DNA from: Actinomadura sp. NAK00032
GTDB lineage: Bacteria > Actinomycetota > Actinomycetes > Streptosporangiales > Streptosporangiaceae
Assembly: GCF_013364275.1 (NCBI RefSeq)
Contig: NZ_CP054932.1
Location: 2,232,001-2,296,000 of the forward strand
Length of the DNA: 64,000 nt
Direction of reading: 5' to 3'
Shown: piece by piece, positions 1-6,281 of the stretch
Layout of the letters: every line of letters starts with the position of its first letter
How positions within the stretch are numbered: the first letter of the stretch is position 1
Notes under the pieces: generated by a model
Seen by the model: the letters and a program-made list of their open reading frames with translations, nothing else
Told to the model about the DNA's origin: nothing
Database searches by the model: none
Position numbers and translations under genes: made by a program

Positions 1-335
1 ACCTGCCGCCGCTGCTGCTCGGCAAGCTGTTCCGCGCCCTCGGCGGCGCCCCGGCCGCCGCCTGCCAGGCCGAAGGCACCGGCCAGGGCCTCGTCGCGCT
101 CGCCGCGCGCCTCCCCCTGCCGGGCTGGCTCGCCGCCGCCCTGCACGACGTCGGCCTCGACACCCCGGACGCCCTGGCCCGGCTGCGCGCCGCCGCGCCC
201 CGCCCCGGCCTGGTGCCGCAGGGCCCCGGCTGGCACCGCGTCCGCACCCCCGCCGACCTGCGCTTCCTCGACCCGGGCCTGGAGGGCTGGGAGAACACCC
301 GCGCCCTGCTGGAAGGCCACCCGCTCGGCCGCTGA
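1..335 (+). CDS. C-terminal fragment of an unrecognised protein
   Basis: An open frame runs from the window edge to a TGA at 333-335 and gives about 110 residues. The piece is rich in Ala, Leu and Pro and ends in a segment with RTPADLRFLDPG and a GWENTRALLEGHP tail. I do not recognise the family. The phrase near the end loosely recalls the end of NTP-transferase (MobA-like) proteins, but that is only an impression. Codon use is typical of the window (nearly all third positions G or C), so I take it as a real gene whose start lies upstream. Confidence 0.6.
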   Translation, partial: LPPLLLGKLFRALGGAPAAACQAEGTGQGLVALAARLPLPGWLAAALHDVGLDTPDALARLRAAAPRPGLVPQGPGWHRVRTPADLRFLDPGLEGWENTRALLEGHPLGR

Positions 336-369
336 GCCGCCCGGTTCGGCGGCCCGGCGACCCGGCGGT

Positions 370-966
370 TCAGCCCGGCGTCCCGGCCGCGAGGGCGGCG
401 CGGACCAGGGCGCGCGTGCCCTCGTCCGCCGACGCGGGCAGCGTCCCCACCGGGAACCACCGCGCCTCGTCACCGCCGGGCACCGGTTCCGGCACGGCCC
501 CGGGCGGGGCCGTGGCCGTGAACTGCACGTCCAGATGCAGCAGGTCGCGGCCGCCGCACCGGGCCTGATAACGATCGAGGCGCAGGGGAGTGCCCGCGAT
601 CTCCAGGTCCGGAATGCCGGACTCCTCGGCGGCCTCCCGCCGCGCGGCGGCGAGCAGGGCCGGGTCGTCGGGCTCGCAGTGGCCGCCGAGCTGCGCCCAC
701 CTGCCCATCCGGCGGTGGTGGGTGAGCAGCACGCTCGTGCGCGCCCGGTCGAGGACGGCGACACCGACCGTGATGTGACCCGGGTCGCAGCCCCGGTCGG
801 TGCCGTCGGGATGGGCGAGCAGGTGCTCCAGGAACGCCTCGCGGAGACGGCCCTGCCCAGGGTCGGGCGCGTGCCACCGCCGCAGCAGCGAGACCGCGTC
901 GGCGTGCCGCCCCGCGCCGGTGTGCCGCCCCGCGCCGGCCCGCTCGCCCGCGGACCCCTCGCTCAC
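370..966 (-). CDS. Nudix hydrolase
   Basis: A 198-residue protein starting at GTG 966, which overlaps the stop of the upstream HD gene (GTGA). The Nudix signature is clear: a GGHCEPDD segment followed by REAAEESGI, with the RE and EE metal-binding residues intact and one extra residue in the loop. Such enzymes cleave nucleoside diphosphates linked to another moiety; the substrate cannot be told. A longer frame extends upstream but runs through the HD gene in another frame, so the coupled GTG is the better start. It is the last gene of a four-gene minus-strand operon and the catalytically intact counterpart of the degenerate membrane Nudix protein that opens the operon. Confidence 0.88.
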   Translation of the reverse strand: MSEGSAGERAGAGRHTGAGRHADAVSLLRRWHAPDPGQGRLREAFLEHLLAHPDGTDRGCDPGHITVGVAVLDRARTSVLLTHHRRMGRWAQLGGHCEPDDPALLAAARREAAEESGIPDLEIAGTPLRLDRYQARCGGRDLLHLDVQFTATAPPGAVPEPVPGGDEARWFPVGTLPASADEGTRALVRAALAAGTPG

Positions 967-1622
967 CCGATGTCCTTGGCGTCCCACTCGGTGAGGAAGT
1001 CGTCGAGGAACCGCTCCAGGACGCGGTGCCTGCGCTCGGCCAGCCGGCGCCCGCCCTCGGTGTTCATCCGGTCCTTCAGCAGCAGGAGCTTCTCGTAGAA
1101 GTGGTTGATCGTGCTGCCCTCGCGGTTCAGGTAGTCGTCCAGCGACGTGTGCAGGTGCGGGGACAGGCCCGGCACGTGCATGGGCTCGCCCTTGTAGCCG
1201 CCGTAGGCGAACGCGCGCGCCGCGCCGATGGCGCCGAGCGCGTCGAGCCGGTCGGCGTCCTGCACGACCTTGCCCTCGATGGTCGCCATCTCCGACGCCG
1301 TCCCCGCGCCCTTGAAGGACATCGCGGCGATGATGTCCGCCACGTCCTGCGCGACGCCCTCCGGCTCGCCCAGGCCGACCAGCCATTCGAACGCCCGGCG
1401 CGGCCCCTTGGTCAGGTCGCCGCCGTTCAGCTTGTAGTCGGAGATGTCGTGGAGCAGCGCGGCCAGTTCGACCACGTACAGGTCGGCCCGCTCCTCGCGG
1501 GCCAGCTCCAGCGCCAGCCGGCGGACCCTCGCCACGTGCCACCAGTCGTGCCCCGAGGAGTCGGCCTCCAGTGTCTTCCTGGCGTACTCGGCCGTGCGCT
1601 CGATGACGTCGGTCTTGTTCAT
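963..1622 (-). CDS. HD-domain hydrolase, YpgQ/YedJ-like
   Basis: 219 residues with a full HD metal site: His25 and His29 in GHDWWH, the HD pair at 58-59 in LLHDISDYK, and a later Asp in VVQDADRLDALG. This arrangement and length match the YedJ/YpgQ group; B. subtilis YpgQ is a nucleotide pyrophosphohydrolase, so a phosphohydrolase acting on nucleotides is the likely role (family knowledge, not shown here). The start is the ATG at 1622, which overlaps the radical SAM stop as ATGA; the longer frame has an implausible Arg/Pro-rich extension. Translational coupling on both sides says it is made in step with the radical SAM and Nudix proteins. Confidence 0.88.
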   Translation of the reverse strand: MNKTDVIERTAEYARKTLEADSSGHDWWHVARVRRLALELAREERADLYVVELAALLHDISDYKLNGGDLTKGPRRAFEWLVGLGEPEGVAQDVADIIAAMSFKGAGTASEMATIEGKVVQDADRLDALGAIGAARAFAYGGYKGEPMHVPGLSPHLHTSLDDYLNREGSTINHFYEKLLLLKDRMNTEGGRRLAERRHRVLERFLDDFLTEWDAKDIG

Positions 1623-2614
1623 GGGTCGATGCTCCCGGATAGCAGGATGTCGTCGCGGGTCAGCGGCCGGGACGCGGTGGGGGCGGGGTCTCGGAAACCG
1701 TCGAAGTCGCAGTGCCGGCACGGGTCCAGGCCGGCGCGGCCGGAGCGCAGCAGGGCGGAGCGGTGGTGCGCGAAGAGCGCCGACCGCCAGATCTCCACCA
1801 GGGGCGTCTCGGCCACGTCTCCCATGCGGACCTTGCCGTACGCGTCAAAGCAGCACAGGTTCACCTCTCCGGTGTACGAGATGTGCAGGTCGGTGAACGG
1901 AAGCGCGCAGAAGCCGTGAGGCCCGGCGGCGGGCCGCGGCTTGTTCGGTGCCAGGCCCGCCCGCGTGGTGAGGACCTCGGTCCGGCGCCGCACGCTGATC
2001 CGTATGTCATGATGCCGCAGGCGCCGGGCTTCGGCCACCAACTCGCGGACGGGCGCGATGACGCGGCTGCCGTCGGTGTAGTTGTTGATGGTCAGCGTCG
2101 ACAGCCCGGCCTCGAACAGCTCCGCCACCAGCTCCGTCCGCGCCAGGATCCCGTTGCTGAGGACGCGCAGGTCCGCCGCCGGGCAGGCGCGGCGGAAGAC
2201 GCCCACGATCTCCGGGAGCCGGGCGTCCAGCAGCGGCTCGTTGTTGCCGAACAGCGCGACCCGCCGGTCGTAGCCCAGCTCGCCCAGCTGACGGGCGATC
2301 AGCCCGATCACGGCCAGGTCCAGTTCCCCCGGCGGCCGCGGGTCGACCGACCGCGACACCGGGCAGAACGAGCAGGTGTGGTTGCAGCCCGCACGCGTCT
2401 CCACCGAGACCAGGTGGAACAGGGGGTCGCCGGCCGACCAGTCCCGCTCGAAGCGCGGGCGCAGGACCCGGTCCACGGCCGCGCGCCGCTCCTCGGTGTT
2501 CTTCTCCTCCTCCAGCGCGATCACGGCCGGATCATCGGTGACCTGGACGTCCTCGCCGCCGTCGGCCAGCCAGGCGGGCGCGGCGACGCCGCGCGGGAAC
2601 CTGATCCTGATCAC
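1619..2614 (-). CDS. Radical SAM enzyme with SPASM-like C-terminus
   Basis: 331 residues from GTG 2614 (GTGA overlap with the gene before). The CxxxCxxC cluster motif is Cys77, Cys81, Cys84 in GCNHTCSFC. The C-terminal part has FCALPFTDLHISYTGEV-NLCC and a final CRHC, the cysteine pattern of SPASM/twitch domains that bind auxiliary Fe-S clusters. It therefore generates a 5'-deoxyadenosyl radical and may act on a peptide, nucleotide or other small substrate; no precursor peptide is visible nearby. Motif spacing and C-terminus differ from viperin-type radical SAM proteins. Its neighbours (membrane Nudix, HD and Nudix proteins) hint at nucleotide-related chemistry, but this is inference. Confidence 0.88.
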   Translation of the reverse strand: MIRIRFPRGVAAPAWLADGGEDVQVTDDPAVIALEEEKNTEERRAAVDRVLRPRFERDWSAGDPLFHLVSVETRAGCNHTCSFCPVSRSVDPRPPGELDLAVIGLIARQLGELGYDRRVALFGNNEPLLDARLPEIVGVFRRACPAADLRVLSNGILARTELVAELFEAGLSTLTINNYTDGSRVIAPVRELVAEARRLRHHDIRISVRRRTEVLTTRAGLAPNKPRPAAGPHGFCALPFTDLHISYTGEVNLCCFDAYGKVRMGDVAETPLVEIWRSALFAHHRSALLRSGRAGLDPCRHCDFDGFRDPAPTASRPLTRDDILLSGSIDP

Positions 2615-3321
2615 GGCTGCGCGCCGTCGAGCGTCGCGAGCACCCGCCGGTAGGCGTCCAGGACGTCCGGGAACGACCGCTGCTGCGCCACCATCTCCTG
2701 CAGCGCCGCGAGGTCGACGAAGTGCACGGGGTTGTACTTCGGCGAATCGAGCGCCGTCTGGTCGTCCAGCAGCCGCAGGACGTAGATCAGGTCGTAGTGG
2801 AACTGCACGAACCCGCGCTGCCGGTGGATCTCGCGCTGCACCAGAAAGGGCGCCGCGAAGCGCTGGATCTCGCCGAGGTGCCCGGTGTTCCCGTCGATGC
2901 CGTGATGGAAGCTCTCGTCGAACCGGTAATCGCGCGGATTGAGCCCGAGCCGCTCTTCCAGGCGCAGTTGCAGCGCGAAGTTCGGGAATTCCGAGCGCTT
3001 GACGCGGCCGCCCGGCGGCAGCATCACCTTGTGGTGCGGATGCCGGTACACCAGCAGTTCGTTCCGGGAGTTCAGGATCAGCGCCTCGACGGCGTACCGG
3101 CCGCCCACCAGATAGGAGAAGACGTACTGGGTGAGCAGCACCAGCAGCCACAGGACCAGGGCGCCCAGCGCGACGCCGAGCAGCAGTTCCCGAGCCGCCG
3201 GATAGCGGTCGTCGATATAGCTGGAGGCCAGGTTGATCAGCACGCCGACCAGGGCGACACCGAAGGCGAACCTGACGAAGGAACGGAACCTGTCCAACCG
3301 AAGCCTGCCCTCGATGCGCAT
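2611..3321 (-). CDS. Two-TM membrane protein with degenerate Nudix domain
   Basis: 236 residues starting at ATG 3321. Two hydrophobic segments (about residues 15-35 and 46-68) precede a cytosolic Nudix fold starting near 76. The Nudix box begins at Gly105 and keeps Glu111, Glu123 and Gly126, but the catalytic RE and the last acidic residue are replaced (Leu119-Arg120 and Arg124). It is therefore probably a ligand sensor rather than an active hydrolase. The 2TM-plus-Nudix layout resembles the membrane Nudix effectors described in some CBASS-type systems, although no CD-NTase is in the window. First gene of a four-gene operon with 4-base overlaps throughout. Confidence 0.8.
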   Translation of the reverse strand: MRIEGRLRLDRFRSFVRFAFGVALVGVLINLASSYIDDRYPAARELLLGVALGALVLWLLVLLTQYVFSYLVGGRYAVEALILNSRNELLVYRHPHHKVMLPPGGRVKRSEFPNFALQLRLEERLGLNPRDYRFDESFHHGIDGNTGHLGEIQRFAAPFLVQREIHRQRGFVQFHYDLIYVLRLLDDQTALDSPKYNPVHFVDLAALQEMVAQQRSFPDVLDAYRRVLATLDGAQP

Positions 3322-3449
3322 GTGCCGCCGGATATGACGGGGATCAGCGTACGTGGGCGCGCTTATCCGCTCAATGAGTCATTTTCCGCAGCCCGCGGTT
3401 CGCTTTCGGGCGGCGCGGCCGGAGCGGGCGGCGCGGACGGCGGAAAGGC

Positions 3450-3477
3450 GCGGCCGCCCGGCTGCCCGGGCGGCCGC
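3450..3477 (-). terminator. Strong hairpin after the DUF2342 operon
   Basis: A perfect 12-bp stem (GCGGCCGCCCGG against its complement) with a CTGC loop lies just downstream of the small coupled gene that ends at 3496. No T-run follows, which is usual for high-GC actinobacteria. It probably ends the minus-strand transcript before the Nudix operon starts. Confidence 0.6.
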
Positions 3478-3495
3478 ATGCGTCACCGGGCGCCG

Positions 3496-3672
3496 TCAGG
3501 CCCGCCCCACCCGCGGGTAGCGGGAGTTGTCGGGGCGGCGGCGGCGCCGCTCCTGGTCGATCGGGCGCTGCCAGCACAGGCTGGCGCGCGCCACCCGGCG
3601 GCGGACCGCGTTCGTGGACGATCCGGGCTCGTACCGGCAGCCGGGCACCCGGGACGGGCGTGCGCGGCTCAT
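3496..3672 (-). CDS. Small basic protein, function unknown
   Basis: 58 residues, about one quarter Arg, with two Cys (Cys12 and Cys33). The ATG at 3672 overlaps the stop of the metalloprotease-like gene as ATGA, so translation is probably coupled, and a strong terminator follows at 3450. No domain is recognised. Short basic partners next to DUF2342 genes may have been overlooked because of their size. The coupling is the main evidence that it is expressed. Confidence 0.6.
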   Translation of the reverse strand: MSRARPSRVPGCRYEPGSSTNAVRRRVARASLCWQRPIDQERRRRRPDNSRYPRVGRA

Positions 3673-5081
3673 GCGCGCGGCCCGCCGTCGTCCGGGCGGG
3701 CTCCGCCGCCGGGCCCGCCCTCGTCCGGGCCCTTCTCGTCCGAGCCCTTCTCGTCGGGGCCCTTGTCGTCGGGCTTCTCGCCCTCCTCGGGCGCCTTCGT
3801 CAGGTCGGACCAGTCGAGGTCGGACAGGCCCTCGATCTCGTCGCGGCCGTGCACGAAGCCGTCCGGGTCGTCGAGGTCGTCGGCCGTCGGGAGCAGGTCG
3901 GGGTGGTCCCAGACCGCGTCCCGGCCCTGCGTGCCGCGCGCCTGCGTCAGCGACCGCCATAGCGCGGCGGCCTCCCGCAGGCGGCGGGGCCGCAGCTCCA
4001 GGCCGACCAGCGTCGCGAACGTGCGCTCCGCCGGGCCGCCGGTCGCGCGGCGCCGCCGCACCGCCTCGGCCAGCTTCACCGAGCCGGGCAGCCGCCCCTC
4101 CGCGGCCTCGTTCACGACCGTGTCGACCCAGCCCTCGACCAGCGCGAGCGCCGTCTCCAGCCGGGCCAGCGCCGCCTTCTGCCGGGGCGTCTCCTCCGGC
4201 TGCAGCTGGATCTCGCCGCCCAGCGCCTCCTGGATCGCCTCCGGGTTGCTCAGGTCGAGGCCCTGCACCGCCTGCTCGATCCCGGACAGGTCGACGGTGA
4301 TGCCGCGCGCGTACTCCTCGACCGCGCCCAGCAGGTGCGAGCGCAGCCACGGGACGTGCGTGAACAGCCGCTGGTGGGCGGCCTCGCGCAGCGCCAGGTA
4401 GAGCCGGACCTCGTCGCCCGAGACCTCCAGGCCCTGGCCGAACGCCTCGACCCCGGCGGGCAGCAGCGCGCCCACGCCGTCCGGCGCGAGCGGCAGGCCC
4501 ACGTCGGCCGAGCCGGTGACCTCGCGGGCCAGCGCGCCGAGCGCCTGCCCGGCCTGGCCGCCGACCATCGCGCCCGCCATCTGCTTGACCATGCCGATCA
4601 GCGGCCCGGCCATCGCCTGCACGTCGGCGGGGATCTCGCCGCCGCCGAGCGCCCCGCCCATGGACTCGACCATGCGGGTCGCGATCGGGTCGCAGACCTT
4701 CGCCCACACGGGGATCGTCTGCTCGATCCATTCGGACCGGCTCCACGCCTGCGGCGTCCGGATGCCGGCCGGCAGCGTCGTCCGCTCGTCCAGCCACAGG
4801 TCGGCCAGGCGCAGCGCCTCCACGACCTGGCGGCGCTCGGCGTCCACCACCGACGGGTCGCCCTGCTCCACCACCGAGTGGCGCGCTATGTTCTTGGCCA
4901 GGTCCCAGTTCAGCGGGCCGCCGCCCCCGCCGCCCGCACCCTGTGCGCCGATCATGTCGGCGAACCGGTGCAGCATGTCGGCGAACTGCGCCATGTCGCC
5001 GCCCATGCCCTTGAATGGATCCTGGGGCCGGTCGTCGTCGCCGTTGCCGGGACGGTTGAAGCCGAAGGGAGTGTCACTCAT
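3669..5081 (-). CDS. DUF2342 zinc metalloprotease-like protein (F420-associated family)
   Basis: 470 residues from ATG 5081, preceded by an AGGGG ribosome site. The Gly-rich N-terminus, MAGAMVGGQAGQALGAL segment and LREAAHQRLFTHVPWL motif identify the actinobacterial family annotated as putative hydrolase/zinc-dependent metalloprotease (DUF2342, TIGR03624). The activity of the family is not well established. The last 45 residues are a low-complexity acidic tail rich in Asp, Glu, Gly and Lys. It lies divergently from an SDR gene and close to UPF0182, MoaE and PDZ-LonB genes, an arrangement I recall as conserved in actinomycetes. Confidence 0.85.
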   Translation of the reverse strand: MSDTPFGFNRPGNGDDDRPQDPFKGMGGDMAQFADMLHRFADMIGAQGAGGGGGGPLNWDLAKNIARHSVVEQGDPSVVDAERRQVVEALRLADLWLDERTTLPAGIRTPQAWSRSEWIEQTIPVWAKVCDPIATRMVESMGGALGGGEIPADVQAMAGPLIGMVKQMAGAMVGGQAGQALGALAREVTGSADVGLPLAPDGVGALLPAGVEAFGQGLEVSGDEVRLYLALREAAHQRLFTHVPWLRSHLLGAVEEYARGITVDLSGIEQAVQGLDLSNPEAIQEALGGEIQLQPEETPRQKAALARLETALALVEGWVDTVVNEAAEGRLPGSVKLAEAVRRRRATGGPAERTFATLVGLELRPRRLREAAALWRSLTQARGTQGRDAVWDHPDLLPTADDLDDPDGFVHGRDEIEGLSDLDWSDLTKAPEEGEKPDDKGPDEKGSDEKGPDEGGPGGGARPDDGGPRA

Positions 5082-5170
5082 CGGTTCGCCCCTGGGATGC
5101 ATGATGGGCTCATATCCGCAACGTTAGCCGGTCCCGGCAAGGTCGCGTACTCAAGGAAGGGGGCAGCCCC

Positions 5171-6253
5171 GTGGCAACGGGCAAGGTTCGCCCTCGGCGT
5201 AGCAAGGGCCCGGTCGTCGCCGTCACCGGCGCCGCCACCGGGGCGGGACGGCTGCTGGCCGCCCGGCTCGCCGAACGGGAAGAGATCCGCAAGGTCGTCG
5301 CCGTCGACGGGCAGCGCGGCGACGTGCCCGGCGTCACCTGGCGCGTCACCGACATCCGCGACCCGCTGCTGTCGGGACGGCTCTCCGACGTCGACGTGCT
5401 CGTCAACCTGGACATCGAGCGGTCCCCGGACGCCGACCCGCGCGAGCGCCGCACCCACAACGTCCGCGGCGCCCAGACGGTCGTCACCGCCGCCGCTGCC
5501 GCCCGCGTCCGCCGGGTGGTCCTCGTCACGTCCGCGATGGTCTACGGGGCCGAGCCCGGCAACGAGGTGCCGCTGGCCGAGGACGCGCCGCTGCTCGCCG
5601 AGGCCAGCACCAGCATCGCCGGGGACTTCCTGGAGATCGAGGAGCTGGCCGCGACCGCGCCCGTCACCCATCCCGGCCTGGACGTCACCGTCGTCCGCCC
5701 CGCCGCGCTCGCCGGCCCCGGCGTCGACACCGTGATCACCCGCCACTTCGAGGCGCCCCGGCTGCTGTCGGTCAAGGGCAGCACGCCCGGCTGGCAGTTC
5801 TGCCACGTCGAGGACCTCGCGTCCGCGCTGGAGACCGTCGTCGTCGAGGACGTGCGCGGGCCCGTCGCCGTCGGCTCCGAGGGCTGGCTCGGCCCCGACG
5901 AGGTGGCCGAGATCACCGGCAAGCGCACCTTCGAGCTGCCCGCCGCCCTCACCTTCGGCATGGCGCAGCGGCTGCACCGGCTCGGGATGACCCCGGCGCC
6001 CGCCACCGACCTGCACTACGTCGCCTACCCGTGGGTCGTCGACTGCGCCCGGCTGCGGGCCGCCGGGTGGAAGCCGCTGCACGACAACGCCGCCGCGCTG
6101 CGCGCCGTGATGGAGGAGACCGCCGGGCGGCACGCCGTCGTCGGCCGCCGCGTCGGCGGCAAGGAGGCCACGATGGCGACCGCCGCGGGCGCCACCGTCG
6201 CCGCGATCGGCGCCGCCGCCGCGATCCGCCGCGCCCGCAAGCGCCGCCGCTGA
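5171..6253 (+). CDS. NAD-dependent epimerase/SDR-like protein
   Basis: 360 residues from GTG 5171 with an upstream AAGGAAGGGGG ribosome site. The N-terminus has a Rossmann motif (TGAATGAG at about 18-25) and the extended-SDR core follows (RRVVLVTSAMVYGAE). The usual YxxxK active-site pair is not visible: the expected Tyr region reads STSIAGDFLEIE. It may therefore be an atypical SDR with binding rather than redox function. The C-terminus ends in an Ala-rich hydrophobic stretch and a strongly basic RRARKRRR tail. Its stop codon lies inside the terminator hairpin shared with the convergent UPF0182 gene. Confidence 0.82.
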   Translation: MATGKVRPRRSKGPVVAVTGAATGAGRLLAARLAEREEIRKVVAVDGQRGDVPGVTWRVTDIRDPLLSGRLSDVDVLVNLDIERSPDADPRERRTHNVRGAQTVVTAAAAARVRRVVLVTSAMVYGAEPGNEVPLAEDAPLLAEASTSIAGDFLEIEELAATAPVTHPGLDVTVVRPAALAGPGVDTVITRHFEAPRLLSVKGSTPGWQFCHVEDLASALETVVVEDVRGPVAVGSEGWLGPDEVAEITGKRTFELPAALTFGMAQRLHRLGMTPAPATDLHYVAYPWVVDCARLRAAGWKPLHDNAAALRAVMEETAGRHAVVGRRVGGKEATMATAAGATVAAIGAAAAIRRARKRRR

Positions 6254-6274
6254 CCCCCGGCCGGGGTCAGCGGC
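6246..6274. terminator. Bidirectional terminator
   Basis: A perfect 12-bp stem (GCCGCTGACCCC and its complement) with a 5-base loop sits between the convergent SDR and UPF0182 genes; the left arm contains the SDR stop codon. Its symmetry and placement suggest it works for both strands. Confidence 0.7.
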
Positions 6275-6281
6275 GACCCCG

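Noticed and set aside
1619..2614. Radical SAM gene considered as a viperin homologue
   Set aside because: The cluster motif spacing is shared by all radical SAM proteins, while the SPASM-like C-terminus and flanking residues do not fit viperins.
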